A DNA stretch of 37,453 nt from CAZTJA01 sp964613745 (GCA_964613745.1 CAZTJA010000017.1:1-37453), one strand, 5' to 3'; shown: positions 1 through 8,856, numbered from the stretch's first letter. Notes: generated by a model from the sequence alone, not told the origin. Translations and numbers: made by a program.

Positions 1-64
1 CAAGAGCATGAAAGTTTTCGCCGGAGCAATCACGAAACGAGACTACAATCCGATTGGAAAGTTG

Positions 65-1036
65 TCAACTTACGGGTTCCATCTTCCAGTTAAACGGATC
101 GGATTTCGTGAAATCCGGAATTCCTAATTCTTGTGACTCAAAATCCTGCACAAAACAATTTTCAAGACCCAGTTCCCATGCAAAATCCACGACATCATCA
201 TATTCTTTTTGAGTGATTTTTCGGTCGAGCAAATTGCCGTTTGTCGCCAAATGTAATGGAGAGTACTGAGACATCAATGAAATAAAGATTTCATCACTGA
301 AATTTTCTCGCAACCACGTGAGAGTTTCCTTAGATCCGGACACTCCGTTCGGGAGAATCAGGTGTCTTACGATGATGCCCCTTGTGGCTTTTCCATATTC
401 ATCACATTGAAGATTGCCGACCTGGCGATGCATTTTGGTTATGGCAGTTCGAGCAGTTTTTACGTAATCCTCAACCCCTGAGAATTTATGAGCCAATGAA
501 TCAGCAGCATATTTGAGATCCGGTAAATAGATATCGACAATTCCGTCGAGCAATTCTAAGACTTCAATGCGCTCGTATGCATTGGAATTCCAGACCAGCG
601 GTAATTTTAGCCCTTTCTCAACTGCAATGGCGAGGGATTCCAAGATTTCAGGTATTTGGTGTGTTGGTGAAACCGCATCGATGCACTCGCACCCTTGCAA
701 CTGCAATTTGATCATTTTATCGGCGAGATCTTCGGAAGAAATGAAGCTGCCGAAAAGATCATGACTGATCTGATGATTTTGGCAATAGATACACTTGAGG
801 TTACAACCTGAGAAAAAAATTGTGCCTGCGCCCCCTTCGCCGCTTAAAGGAGGCTCCTCACCAAAATGACCCAATGCCGCCGCTATTTTTAAATCAGGCC
901 CCATTCCGCAAAAGCCGTGTTCACCTTTGGTCCGGTCAATTCCGCATTCGCGGGGGCATAGGCAGCAGGCATGGAGAAGTCTATGCGCCTCTTCAGCACG
1001 CAACAAGATTTCCTTTGAATTTAAGAGGGGTGACAT
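65..1036 (-). CDS. PflA-like radical SAM protein (COG1313/PflX type)
   Basis: A 323-aa cytoplasmic radical SAM enzyme related to pyruvate formate-lyase activating enzymes. The SAM-cluster motif CNLKCIYC is visible (C78, C82, C85). It is preceded by an N-terminal cysteine set (C24, C27, C31, C43) in a CLCPRECG context, typical of this family and possibly holding a second metal centre. The ATG at 1034-1036 is preceded by an AGGA-type ribosome site and by an extended -10 element at 1071-1079. It diverges from proS and no substrate gene sits beside it, so the target is unknown. A glycyl-radical activase role cannot be assumed because no glycyl radical enzyme is in the window. The family assignment is firm; the function is open. 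Confidence 0.9.
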   Translation of the reverse strand: MSPLLNSKEILLRAEEAHRLLHACCLCPRECGIDRTKGEHGFCGMGPDLKIAAALGHFGEEPPLSGEGGAGTIFFSGCNLKCIYCQNHQISHDLFGSFISSEDLADKMIKLQLQGCECIDAVSPTHQIPEILESLAIAVEKGLKLPLVWNSNAYERIEVLELLDGIVDIYLPDLKYAADSLAHKFSGVEDYVKTARTAITKMHRQVGNLQCDEYGKATRGIIVRHLILPNGVSGSKETLTWLRENFSDEIFISLMSQYSPLHLATNGNLLDRKITQKEYDDVVDFAWELGLENCFVQDFESQELGIPDFTKSDPFNWKMEPVS

Positions 1037-1070
1037 TATGCATCCTGGTTTAGAATTGCCGGTGGATCCT

Positions 1071-1079
1071 ATTATAACA
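1071..1079 (-). promoter_or_regulatory. Extended -10 promoter for the radical SAM gene
   Basis: On the minus strand the sequence reads TGTTATAAT, a perfect TATAAT preceded by TG one base upstream, about 35 nt before the ATG of the radical SAM gene. No good -35 is seen, which is usual for extended -10 promoters. Confidence 0.4.
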
Positions 1080-1084
1080 AAAAA

Positions 1085-1113
1085 TTGGATTCCCCGCCTG
1101 TACGTGGTATCTT
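1085..1113 (+). promoter_or_regulatory. Possible sigma70-type promoter of proS
   Basis: TTGGAT at 1085-1090 and TATCTT at 1108-1113 are separated by 17 bp. Each box matches consensus at four of six positions. The predicted transcript would start near 1120, giving a leader of about 40 nt before the proS ATG. This is weak evidence from sequence match alone. Confidence 0.25.
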
Positions 1114-1160
1114 GAACGTTTACAATGTGACATGCCTTTCCAGTTTATAAGGTGATTATT

Positions 1161-2870
1161 ATGCGAATGTCCCGTTTCCATATCCCGACCCTCAAAGAAG
1201 ATCCCGCAGACGCGGAGGTTATCAGCCATAAACTTATGCTCCGGGCCGGCATGATTCGGAAGCTCACTGCAGGAGTGTATTCGTATTTGCCTCTAGGATG
1301 TAGATCGCTCCGTAAAATGGAGCAGATAGTCCGAGAAGAAATGGATGCTGCTGGAGCCCAAGAGGTCTTCCTACCTATGGTGCAGCCGGCCGAACTCTGG
1401 ATGGAATCCGGTAGGTGGGACATTTATGGCTCCGAACTTCTAAGATTTAAGGATAGGCATGATCGTGAGAGTTGTTTGGGCCCTACGCACGAGGAAGTCA
1501 TTACGGATCTGGTCAGACGAGACGTGAGATCTTACAGGGAATTGCCCATAAATTTGTACCAAATTCAGACTAAATTCAGAGATGAAATTCGGCCGAGATT
1601 TGGATTGATGCGTGGTCGCGAATTCACAATGAAGGATGGATATTCTTTCGATGCCTCCGATTCCGCTGCAGATGAGTCGTATCAAGTCATGTGGGAGGCC
1701 TACAAACGCGTTTTCCAGAGGTGCGGATTAAAATTTCGCGCGGTAGAGGCGGATTCAGGTCCGATCGGGGGGAGTTTTTCCCACGAGTTCATGGTGCTTG
1801 CCGATACCGGCGAAGACACCATTGTATCGTGTGATTCGTGTGACTACGCAGCGAACATGGAAAAAGCCGAGATTAGGGCGTCAAAAACTGATTTTACCGC
1901 CGTGGGTGAACCAGCTAAAAAGGTTGAAACCCCCGGAATGAGAACAATAGAAGAGGTATCATCATTCTTAAAAGTGCGACCGGAGGATTTGATCAAGACG
2001 CTCATACTCCAATCGGAAAAGGGCGTAATTGCCGTGCTCATTAGAGGTGATCAGGAACTCAATGAAACTAAGTTGAAGAATCATCTGAATGTTTCCGAAA
2101 TAGCCCTCGCTGATGAGAAAACCATCGTGGAAATCACCGGCGGTCCTTTGGGATTTTCAGGTCCCGTGGGCCTTGAGCAAATAACCATATTAGCCGACCA
2201 TACGATAGCCGGAATGGGAACCGCAGTTGTTGGAGCCAATGAGAAAGATTTTCATCTTATGAACGTCAATCCCCAAACGGGCTTTCGTGTAGACGAGTAC
2301 GGAGATTTCAGGAACGCCCGCGAAGGTGACCTTTGTCCTAGGTGCACCGGAAAGCTGATGCTGACAAAGGGCATCGAAGTGGGACATATCTTTAAACTGG
2401 GTACCAAATATTCAAGATCCATGAATGCGGTTTTCCTCGACAGCGACGGCCAAGAACGACCAATGATCATGGGTTGTTACGGAATTGGGGTAAGCAGAAC
2501 GGTGGCTGCTGCAATTGAGCAAAACAATGATGCAGATGGAATTATATTCCCGCCGCCTATAGCTCCATTCCAGGTAATCGTTACACCGGTCGGAGCCAAG
2601 AGCCCTGAAATCGATGAGGCCGCAGAAAAAATTTATCGGGAACTATGGGCCGAAGGTATAGACACATTAATTGATGACCGTGACGAAAGACCGGGTGTGA
2701 AGTTTAAGGATGCGGATTTAATGGGAATCCCAGTGCGTATCACCGTCGGAAAGAAAGCTTTGGCCGAATCAAAACTGGAATTGCGAAATCGAAGAACGAA
2801 AAACGTCGAACTCGTCCCGATTTCAGAATGCGTGAACCAAGTAAAAAGTATCATTTCCGATTGGAATTGA
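1161..2870 (+). CDS. proS: Prolyl-tRNA synthetase
   Basis: Charges tRNA-Pro with proline in the cytoplasm. At 569 aa it is the long bacterial type, with an inserted editing (YbaK-like) domain between class II motifs 2 and 3. Visible signatures are the N-terminal PADAEVISHKLMLRAGM block, motif 2 (FRDEIRPRFGLMRGREF), the KDGYSF segment, and motif 3 (GCYGIGVSRTVAAAIEQ), followed by a C-terminal anticodon-binding domain (VTPVGAKSPE onward). The start is placed at the ATG at 1161, not the in-frame GTG at 1152, because AAGGTG at 1149-1154 sits at a proper distance from 1161 and the protein then begins MRMSRF like its homologues. It ends 23 bp from a convergent small gene. Confidence 0.97.
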   Translation: MRMSRFHIPTLKEDPADAEVISHKLMLRAGMIRKLTAGVYSYLPLGCRSLRKMEQIVREEMDAAGAQEVFLPMVQPAELWMESGRWDIYGSELLRFKDRHDRESCLGPTHEEVITDLVRRDVRSYRELPINLYQIQTKFRDEIRPRFGLMRGREFTMKDGYSFDASDSAADESYQVMWEAYKRVFQRCGLKFRAVEADSGPIGGSFSHEFMVLADTGEDTIVSCDSCDYAANMEKAEIRASKTDFTAVGEPAKKVETPGMRTIEEVSSFLKVRPEDLIKTLILQSEKGVIAVLIRGDQELNETKLKNHLNVSEIALADEKTIVEITGGPLGFSGPVGLEQITILADHTIAGMGTAVVGANEKDFHLMNVNPQTGFRVDEYGDFRNAREGDLCPRCTGKLMLTKGIEVGHIFKLGTKYSRSMNAVFLDSDGQERPMIMGCYGIGVSRTVAAAIEQNNDADGIIFPPPIAPFQVIVTPVGAKSPEIDEAAEKIYRELWAEGIDTLIDDRDERPGVKFKDADLMGIPVRITVGKKALAESKLELRNRRTKNVELVPISECVNQVKSIISDWN

Positions 2871-2893
2871 GCGACTTGGACCAAACCGAAGTA

Positions 2894-3166
2894 TTACCGC
2901 ATACCTCCGTAAAACGGATTACCTGAAAAACCCGGTTGCGGAACACGATTCTGCGTAGAGGTTTGTTCGGAACCTTCATTAGGATTCGGCTTTCCATCAC
3001 CGTTTTGATTTGACTGCCGATAGTAATTGGGTGGCTCCGGCGAGACGGTCCATTGCTTGGGATATTGTTCATTGGGAGCCGACCATTTCACTTGAGCGTC
3101 TGCGTACAAAATCGGACTTACGGTAAACAGGATTCCGGAAATCAGGACAGCCAACTTCCTTCTCAA
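2894..3166 (-). CDS. Small secreted Pro/Asn/Gln-rich protein
   Basis: A 90-aa hypothetical exported protein. From the chosen TTG start it begins MRRKLAVLISGILF, followed by a cleavage-like ADAQ, which makes a standard Sec signal peptide of about 23 residues. The mature part of roughly 67 residues is low in complexity and rich in P, N, Q, S and G, with no recognisable domain. The start is set by GGAGG at 3172-3176 (minus strand) five bases before the TTG at 3164-3166. An in-frame ATG at 3176-3178 overlaps that GGAGG and would prepend four residues. It converges on proS and diverges from the SGNH/TPR gene. It was not recognised as any family; a real gene is supported by the signal peptide and ribosome site together. 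Confidence 0.6.
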   Translation of the reverse strand: MRRKLAVLISGILFTVSPILYADAQVKWSAPNEQYPKQWTVSPEPPNYYRQSNQNGDGKPNPNEGSEQTSTQNRVPQPGFSGNPFYGGMR

Positions 3167-3171
3167 CACAT

Positions 3172-3176
3172 CCTCC
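3172..3176 (-). promoter_or_regulatory. Ribosome binding site selecting a TTG start
   Basis: GGAGG on the minus strand lies five bases before the TTG at 3164-3166. This decides the start of the small secreted protein in favour of TTG over the overlapping ATG at 3176-3178. Confidence 0.55.
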
Positions 3177-3238
3177 ATATATAAAGCGGTGACTTCACTA
3201 TAACTTACAAATGATGGACATTTCAATCAAAAAATAGC

Positions 3239-5464
3239 ATGAAAAAGAAAAACCGCACGAACAAGCCAAAATCATTACAGAAACCCGTCACCCATGATCA
3301 AAAAGATCCATCAACTAAAGAACCGCTTGACACTCGGCAACCAAGTTCATTCTGGAGAGATATTGTTTTTGGACTGGTAATTGCCGCTGCTCTTCTTGCC
3401 ATGACCGAAATTCTCTTGCGAGTTGCGGGAATACCTAGTGCCCCGAAAGATGCCGATCCGTTCATAGAATTTTCCGGGTCGAAAAACCTGTTTACAGTAC
3501 AGGACGGCATCGCCCGGATATCCCCGGATAGGCTCAAGTATTTTAACGATGTTTCCTTTCCCGCAAAAAAACCCGCCACCACCTATCGAGTCTTCTGCTT
3601 CGGAGGCTCCACCACATATGGTCATCCTTTTGATGCCGGTAGTTCGTTTCCTCGTTGGCTTGGTGATCTTCTCAATCATTCAACAGCGGAGGGACGAGAC
3701 GCTCAAGTAATTAACTTAGGGGGCATCTCCTACGCTTCATATCGAATTGTGCCTCTCATAAACGAAGCTCTTGAATATGAACCGGACCTCATGGTTGTTT
3801 ACACCGGACAAAATGAGTTTCTCGAACGCCGCACCTACTCTACATACTTCGATAAAAGCACATTGTTTTTCATTGAATCCCAATTAGACAAACTGAACCT
3901 TTATCGATTTATGAAACAGGCCTATTCGAATGTTTCAAAAAAGAATGAAATGCCTTCGTCCACCGCAGCTAATAACCAAAAGGAGCAATCGAAGGGACTG
4001 AAACCTATTCTCCAGGAGGAAGTATCAGCAATCCTCGATAGAAGCTCGGGTCTAGATCTCTATTTTCGGGATCGGGCATTCAATAAACAAGTAGCGGACC
4101 ATTTTGCTTACAACATAGAACGTATGATACGCCTATGTAATGATAAGGGTGTACCGATTATCTTTATTGAACCGGCATCCAATCTCAAAGATTTTTCACC
4201 TTTTAAGTCCGAATTTTCAGAGCATATCCTTCCAAAGGACAGGCGAAGAATTTCGGAAGCTCTCGACACAATCGCAAGGAAATTGGATAACGGGGAAATA
4301 AAGGAGAGAGAACCTGAACTTAAACAGTTGACGGAAGAAGATCCTGAGCATGCTCAGACACGGTTTCTTTTCGCCAAGTCTCTGCTGGCAAATGGTGCGC
4401 GAGAATCCGCACGAGAAAATTTCGTCACGGCAAAAGATTTGGACATATGTCCTCTGAGAATTCCCAGCAATCTCGAACGCGAGCTTCAGAGGGTGACCCA
4501 GGAAAAAGGCGTGGCCCTTATTCCATATAAGAGACGTATTGAAGAATTGGCAATTGCAGCAGGTAACATGAGCGGAATACCTGGAAACGAGTGTTTTCTC
4601 GATCACGTTCACCCCACGATAGAAGGGCACCAGGCATTAGCCCAGATGATATTCTCCCATCTTGTCCGGCACAAACTTTTTCATCCAGCTAAGACTTTGG
4701 ATTCCTCGGACATTCAAAACATATTCACAGAAGGAATGAGCAAGTTTGATTCCAAGTTTTTTGCACTCAGAGATCTCAATTTGGCCAAGACATTAAAATG
4801 GGCAGGGAAAACCGCTGAAGCCCGCTCGGCACTTGAAAGAGCTGCAGGCAATTTTCCCGAGAGTGCAGAAATACAGAAGATGCTGGGGAGCTATTTTCTG
4901 GAAGAAGGCAAATTCAAAGACGCGATTAAAGCTTATTGTTTAGCAGTGGATTTGTCGGGCAAAGATCCTCAAATGCTATTCGCCCTAGCGGTCGCTCAAA
5001 GCAAGTCCGGTAATCGACTTGAAGCTGAAAACCTCTACTCGGCTATTCTAAATTCGGATTCGCCAATTCCTGAGGCATATGCAAATTTGGCCATTTTGTA
5101 CCTTGAGCAAGGTAGGATTTCCGAGGCCGGCACTATTTTGGACAGAGGAATGTCAAAGGTGAGCAATGCGCAAGCTCTTTATAGCCCCCGAGCAGTCCAT
5201 TACGCCATCAAGGGCGATGCGGTTCAGGCTCTCTCATGGATGCAGAAAGCCGTAGAAGCGGAACCCGGGGACCCGGCCAATTATTACAATCTTGCCGGCA
5301 TTTTCGTAATGATGGGCCGAAACGAGGAAGCTGTTTCAGCGTTGGAAACCGCTGTGAACAAAGGCTATGCCAATATAAGTAAAATTCAGACGGATCCAAT
5401 GTTGAATTCCGTTAGAAACACTGAAAAATTCAAAGCTTTCATGAAAAAATTAACATCGGAATGA
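3239..5464 (+). CDS. Membrane-anchored SGNH hydrolase with C-terminal TPR repeats
   Basis: A 741-aa protein. A charged N-terminal tail of about 40 residues precedes one membrane segment (about 41-64), so the bulk probably faces the periplasm. An SGNH/GDSL esterase-type fold follows: GGSTTYG with candidate nucleophile S124, GQNE at 190-193, and DHVHP with D455 and H458 as the catalytic acid/base pair. A helical stretch (about 330-420) interrupts the hydrolase, and the C-terminal 240 residues contain TPR-like repeats. Family knowledge suggests an acyl or acetyl esterase acting on an envelope glycan; the TPRs suggest a protein partner. It is monocistronic, with no strong Shine-Dalgarno before the ATG. 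Substrate unknown. Confidence 0.85.
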   Translation: MKKKNRTNKPKSLQKPVTHDQKDPSTKEPLDTRQPSSFWRDIVFGLVIAAALLAMTEILLRVAGIPSAPKDADPFIEFSGSKNLFTVQDGIARISPDRLKYFNDVSFPAKKPATTYRVFCFGGSTTYGHPFDAGSSFPRWLGDLLNHSTAEGRDAQVINLGGISYASYRIVPLINEALEYEPDLMVVYTGQNEFLERRTYSTYFDKSTLFFIESQLDKLNLYRFMKQAYSNVSKKNEMPSSTAANNQKEQSKGLKPILQEEVSAILDRSSGLDLYFRDRAFNKQVADHFAYNIERMIRLCNDKGVPIIFIEPASNLKDFSPFKSEFSEHILPKDRRRISEALDTIARKLDNGEIKEREPELKQLTEEDPEHAQTRFLFAKSLLANGARESARENFVTAKDLDICPLRIPSNLERELQRVTQEKGVALIPYKRRIEELAIAAGNMSGIPGNECFLDHVHPTIEGHQALAQMIFSHLVRHKLFHPAKTLDSSDIQNIFTEGMSKFDSKFFALRDLNLAKTLKWAGKTAEARSALERAAGNFPESAEIQKMLGSYFLEEGKFKDAIKAYCLAVDLSGKDPQMLFALAVAQSKSGNRLEAENLYSAILNSDSPIPEAYANLAILYLEQGRISEAGTILDRGMSKVSNAQALYSPRAVHYAIKGDAVQALSWMQKAVEAEPGDPANYYNLAGIFVMMGRNEEAVSALETAVNKGYANISKIQTDPMLNSVRNTEKFKAFMKKLTSE

Positions 5465-5524
5465 TGATTAGAACGCTTTTAACGGTCAATTACTCTTGAA
5501 TGCGGGGCGAAAACATATAGATTT

Positions 5525-5554
5525 TGAGCAGCTCGATGAAGATCGAGCTGCTTA
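5525..5554. terminator. Bidirectional hairpin between convergent genes
   Basis: A perfect 11-bp stem (AGCAGCTCGAT at 5527-5537 with ATCGAGCTGCT at 5542-5552) closes a four-base loop GAAG. It lies 63 bp after the SGNH/TPR gene and about 12 bp after the stop of the small minus-strand ORF. Neither side has a long T run (minus side CAAAATCT), so termination efficiency is uncertain. Confidence 0.6.
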
Positions 5555-5564
5555 TCAGGGTCAT

Positions 5565-5786
5565 TTATCTCTGAAACCCGGTCTTGGATCTCCAGGGCAG
5601 ACTCGCAACTCTGCGTCTTATGATGGTCTTTTTCACGACCCGTTCCAATCCGGGAAACAGATTTTTGCCTATTTCAGAAACCATCTTTTCAACTTCCGCC
5701 ACACAGAGAATGACATTTTCTATTTGCTCTACACGTCTTTGGTAAGGACTTAATTCGCGATCCGTTTTCAATCTGTATCCGTTCAT
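5565..5786 (-). CDS. Small hypothetical protein downstream of tal-pgi
   Basis: A 73-aa basic protein not recognised as any family. The ATG at 5784-5786 follows the tal-pgi stop after a single base; a GTG at 5802-5804 inside tal-pgi is an alternative start. The chain is compositionally normal, with a predicted amphipathic helix (ELSPYQRRVEQIENVILCV) and a basic tail. Translational coupling to tal-pgi and a hairpin right after the stop support a real last gene of the operon. A plus-strand ORF covers the same bases but looks less protein-like. Confidence 0.5.
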   Translation of the reverse strand: MNGYRLKTDRELSPYQRRVEQIENVILCVAEVEKMVSEIGKNLFPGLERVVKKTIIRRRVASLPWRSKTGFQR

Positions 5787-5787
5787 A

Positions 5788-8562
5788 TCAGGGCTTTTCC
5801 TCACATATTTTTTCGATAGCGTTTGACAACTCTTCGATCTCCTCTAGAGCGTTCAAATGAACCCGAACAATTCTTCGGCCCTTTACCTTGAGAGCCTCCA
5901 AATCGCCGGTGGCCTGAGCATCTTTCAATACTCCGAATGAAAAGAAATCACCCGGAATTTTCATGTCCTGTTGATCGGCTGCCGTGATCTGTATAAAGCA
6001 ACCGTTCGGAGCACCGCCTTTATGGATTTGCCCGGTAGAATGCAAATAACGTGGTCCGAAACCTGCGGTGGTCGCCACCTTATATCCGTCCCTGATCATG
6101 CCGCGTATTTTGTTTATACTCTCATTTATCAATGGTTCCGGCGTCACAAAACAGTTCAATGCCACGTAATCTTTCGCCTTCACATCTGCAAAGTAATCAG
6201 TCAAAGATTTATCAAAACCGGGGTCTGAGACCTGTAACTGATCCACCTTAGGCAGTCTCCCTTGCTCCTTGTAAACGGAAAGTAGCTTTTTTGTGGCATC
6301 CTTTGCCTCTTGTACATTAGGCTGATCAAAAGGATTTATTTTCAAGATAATGCCTGCCACTGCCGTGGCAAATTCCCATCGAAACATTTCACGTCCAATA
6401 TCGTATTCAGTATGCAATCTCTGGGTAACGACGGGAAATCCAGATTTTTCCAAATCTACAACAGCTTGATCGTAGGTCGTATCGCCGTCAAGTCTCAGGT
6501 ATACGAACAGTCGATCATCACCATAGGAATCAACATTCCCGATAGGTTCATTCACGATCGGCAAAATTCCCGTGCCCTCTTTTCCGGTACTTTCCGCTAT
6601 CAATTGTTCCAACCATAAACCAAAGTCCTTTATGGGTGGGGAAATCATTATGGTGAGTTTGTCTTTGCCTCGGCGGGCGGCTTCACCGATGATTATTCCA
6701 AGCCATATTCCAGGATTTTCAAGTGCAGGAACATCCGGCAGGGTTGCTTCAACTGCCTGCAAGGCTCTCATAATCAATCTATTCAAGCCGACCCCAATCA
6801 GGGCGGCAGGAACAAGCCCGAAGTAAGAAAGAGCACTGAATCTTCCACCGATATCGGGAGGGTTGAGAAAAGTTCGACGAAATCCGGCTTCGCTCGCCAA
6901 TTTCCCCAAGCTCGTTCCTGGATCGGTAATCGCTATAAAGTGGGATCCGGCAGCAGTTCCTACCAACTGCTCCATTCTGGATCTGAAATACTTATAAAGC
7001 GACATCACTTCTATAGTTCCGCCTGACTTACTGGCGACAATGAATAGCGTCTTGCTAAGATCGATTCGTTGCTCCACCGAGAAGATTGTGTCCGGAACCG
7101 TCGTATCCAGTACGATGAGTTCAGGATAGCCTTCCACCCTTGGAAAACATGACACAAAAACCTCGGCTCCCAGACTGCTGCCGCCCATACCCAGAAGAAG
7201 AACATGTTGAAATTCGTTTCTGATCTCGTTTGCAAACTCTTTTAATTTTTCTTCCTCTCCGGCCATCGTTTCAATAATGTGCAGCCAGCCTAATCTCTGA
7301 CCGATGCCGCTATCGGGATCATCCGACCATATAGATACATCACCGCTCCACATACTCTCGGAGATCTTGTCACTATCGAACGAATTGTATAATTCTCCGA
7401 CGTGCTGCTGTAAGTCTCCAAGGGAAGCCGACCTGTGCCCCCAGCCTCTGAGAAGGCGTGTCCGCTTCTGCTCGATTTCGGCAATGAGCGACGTGTACGA
7501 ATCAGCAAAAGCCTTTATTCCGTCTTCTAATAGAGTTTCCATTATTTCGGGAATGCTTATTCCTATGCCTTCCAGAGTTGAGAACAGTAGCTCAGCGGAA
7601 TCCACTTCATCTTCAATTCGACAGACCGGAATCCCATGATCTCGAAAAGCGTTGAGAGTTGCGGTGGGAATAGTGTTTATGGTTTCAGGACCTAACAGAT
7701 GATCAACATAGTACGTGTCCGGATATGCAGGATTTTTGGTACTAGTGCTGGCCCAAACGATTCTCTGAGGCTTAGCGCCACGCAGAGCCAACTTTGCAAA
7801 TCTTGGCCCTCTAAACAGCTCCTTGTACATGACGTACGCCAACTTGGCATTGGCAATGGCCGCCTTACCGAGAATTTCCGAACTCATAGCCTTCACCGTC
7901 GGATCAGCCGAATCAGAGATCCTCTGATCAATGACGGTATCAACCCGGCTAACAAAAAAAGAAGCCACAGATGAAATCTTTCCCGGATTGTCTCCATTGA
8001 GCAATATTTGTTCAAGAGCCTGAAGGTAAGCTGAAGCCACCGCCTTGTATTGTTCCAACGAAAATATCAACGTGAAATTCACGTTAATTCCGGAAATCAT
8101 CAATTCCCGACCCGCTTCTACACCCTGCGACGTGGCGGGCACTTTTATCATCAAATTTTTCTTACCGACAACCTGGTGGAGCCTTTTGGCATGTGCAATG
8201 GTTTCCGCTTTATCAAAAGCAAGCTCCGGACTCACTTCTAAACTGACGAAACCGTCGATTCCGTTTGAGTCCTCAAAAATGGGCATCAACAGATCGGCTG
8301 CTTCTTGTATGTCCTCAATTACTAAAGCCTCGTAAATCTGTAAAGGATTGAGACCCGAATCAACCAAGAGATGTAAATCATTCTCATAAATCTTTTCAGA
8401 ACTGAGCGACTTTTCAAAAATAGTGGGGTTTGATGTTACGCCGGTGATTCCGTCTTCATCTATTAGTCTCTTGAGTTCGCCGGATTTTAAGAGTTCTCGA
8501 CTCAGATTATCGTACCAGACTGATTGTCCGAGAGTTGCGATCGCATTTAATGGGTTGGCCAT
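5788..8562 (-). CDS. tal-pgi: Bifunctional transaldolase / glucose-6-phosphate isomerase
   Basis: A 924-aa cytoplasmic fusion linking the pentose phosphate pathway to glycolysis. Residues 1 to about 370 are a transaldolase: the GVTSNPTIFEKSL block (41-53) and Schiff-base Lys140 in NLMIKVPATSQG. Residues from about 380 to the end are a phosphoglucose isomerase with SKSGGTIE and GGRFSALSYFGLVPA (around 570). The start ATG has GGAGGAG four to five bases upstream. Such fusions are known in cyanobacteria and some Desulfobacterota, so the fusion is unusual but described. The two domains interconvert fructose-6-phosphate with sedoheptulose-7-phosphate and with glucose-6-phosphate. A small ORF follows immediately. 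Confidence 0.95.
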   Translation of the reverse strand: MANPLNAIATLGQSVWYDNLSRELLKSGELKRLIDEDGITGVTSNPTIFEKSLSSEKIYENDLHLLVDSGLNPLQIYEALVIEDIQEAADLLMPIFEDSNGIDGFVSLEVSPELAFDKAETIAHAKRLHQVVGKKNLMIKVPATSQGVEAGRELMISGINVNFTLIFSLEQYKAVASAYLQALEQILLNGDNPGKISSVASFFVSRVDTVIDQRISDSADPTVKAMSSEILGKAAIANAKLAYVMYKELFRGPRFAKLALRGAKPQRIVWASTSTKNPAYPDTYYVDHLLGPETINTIPTATLNAFRDHGIPVCRIEDEVDSAELLFSTLEGIGISIPEIMETLLEDGIKAFADSYTSLIAEIEQKRTRLLRGWGHRSASLGDLQQHVGELYNSFDSDKISESMWSGDVSIWSDDPDSGIGQRLGWLHIIETMAGEEEKLKEFANEIRNEFQHVLLLGMGGSSLGAEVFVSCFPRVEGYPELIVLDTTVPDTIFSVEQRIDLSKTLFIVASKSGGTIEVMSLYKYFRSRMEQLVGTAAGSHFIAITDPGTSLGKLASEAGFRRTFLNPPDIGGRFSALSYFGLVPAALIGVGLNRLIMRALQAVEATLPDVPALENPGIWLGIIIGEAARRGKDKLTIMISPPIKDFGLWLEQLIAESTGKEGTGILPIVNEPIGNVDSYGDDRLFVYLRLDGDTTYDQAVVDLEKSGFPVVTQRLHTEYDIGREMFRWEFATAVAGIILKINPFDQPNVQEAKDATKKLLSVYKEQGRLPKVDQLQVSDPGFDKSLTDYFADVKAKDYVALNCFVTPEPLINESINKIRGMIRDGYKVATTAGFGPRYLHSTGQIHKGGAPNGCFIQITAADQQDMKIPGDFFSFGVLKDAQATGDLEALKVKGRRIVRVHLNALEEIEELSNAIEKICEEKP

Positions 8563-8596
8563 GACTCCTCCGCTGTTAGTCCTGCCATATAACTGC

Positions 8597-8625
8597 TTGA
8601 CATATTAAGATGGTATGACTAAAAA
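8597..8625 (+). promoter_or_regulatory. Sigma70-type promoter before the 71-aa protein
   Basis: A perfect TTGACA (8597-8602) is followed after 17 bp by TAAAAA (8620-8625, four of six matches). A transcript starting near 8632 would leave only about nine bases before the TTG start at 8641, so either the start site is further upstream or translation begins at a later ATG. Confidence 0.45.
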
Positions 8626-8630
8626 TACTG

Positions 8631-8636
8631 AAGGAG
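8631..8636 (+). promoter_or_regulatory. Ribosome binding site before a TTG start
   Basis: AAGGAG lies four bases before the TTG at 8641. It is the only good Shine-Dalgarno near the 5' end of the 71-aa gene; the internal ATGs at 8671 and 8689 lack one. Confidence 0.5.
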
Positions 8637-8640
8637 ATTT

Positions 8641-8856
8641 TTGCACGAAATTCGGCTTACGTCCACTAACATGTGGTTCGGTAACAAGATGGACACGAAA
8701 GAATATTTGCAGATTCAAGCCCAGGAGATTGAACGACACAAATGGATTGAATCAGAGAAGGCCGGTCGAGATTTGGGAATGGAAGCGGTGATTGACTGGA
8801 TTCTCAAATATGCGGACCTTTTCAGCGACAATTTCACCAGGGAAAGAGAAAGCTAG
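8641..8856 (+). CDS. Small charged protein, unknown function
   Basis: A 71-aa soluble protein with no membrane segment and no signal. The core (about 18-62) reads as one or two charged helices with the motif EIERHKWIESEKAGRDLG, then EAVIDWILKYADLF. It looks like a small conserved soluble family, but I cannot name it securely. The TTG start is chosen because of AAGGAG just upstream; ATGs at 8671 and 8689 are alternatives giving 61 or 55 aa. It is transcribed divergently from tal-pgi and ends 14 bp before the convergent uppP stop. Confidence 0.65.
   Translation: MHEIRLTSTNMWFGNKMDTKEYLQIQAQEIERHKWIESEKAGRDLGMEAVIDWILKYADLFSDNFTRERES

Noticed and set aside
4217..4630. Minus-strand 137-aa ORF inside the SGNH/TPR gene
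   Set aside because: Entirely within a well-supported gene, and its cysteine- and phenylalanine-rich composition is typical of antisense frames.
5496..5753. Plus-strand 85-aa ORF after the SGNH/TPR gene
   Set aside because: No ribosome site, it contains the perfect hairpin at 5527-5552, and it is antisense to the better minus-strand small ORF.
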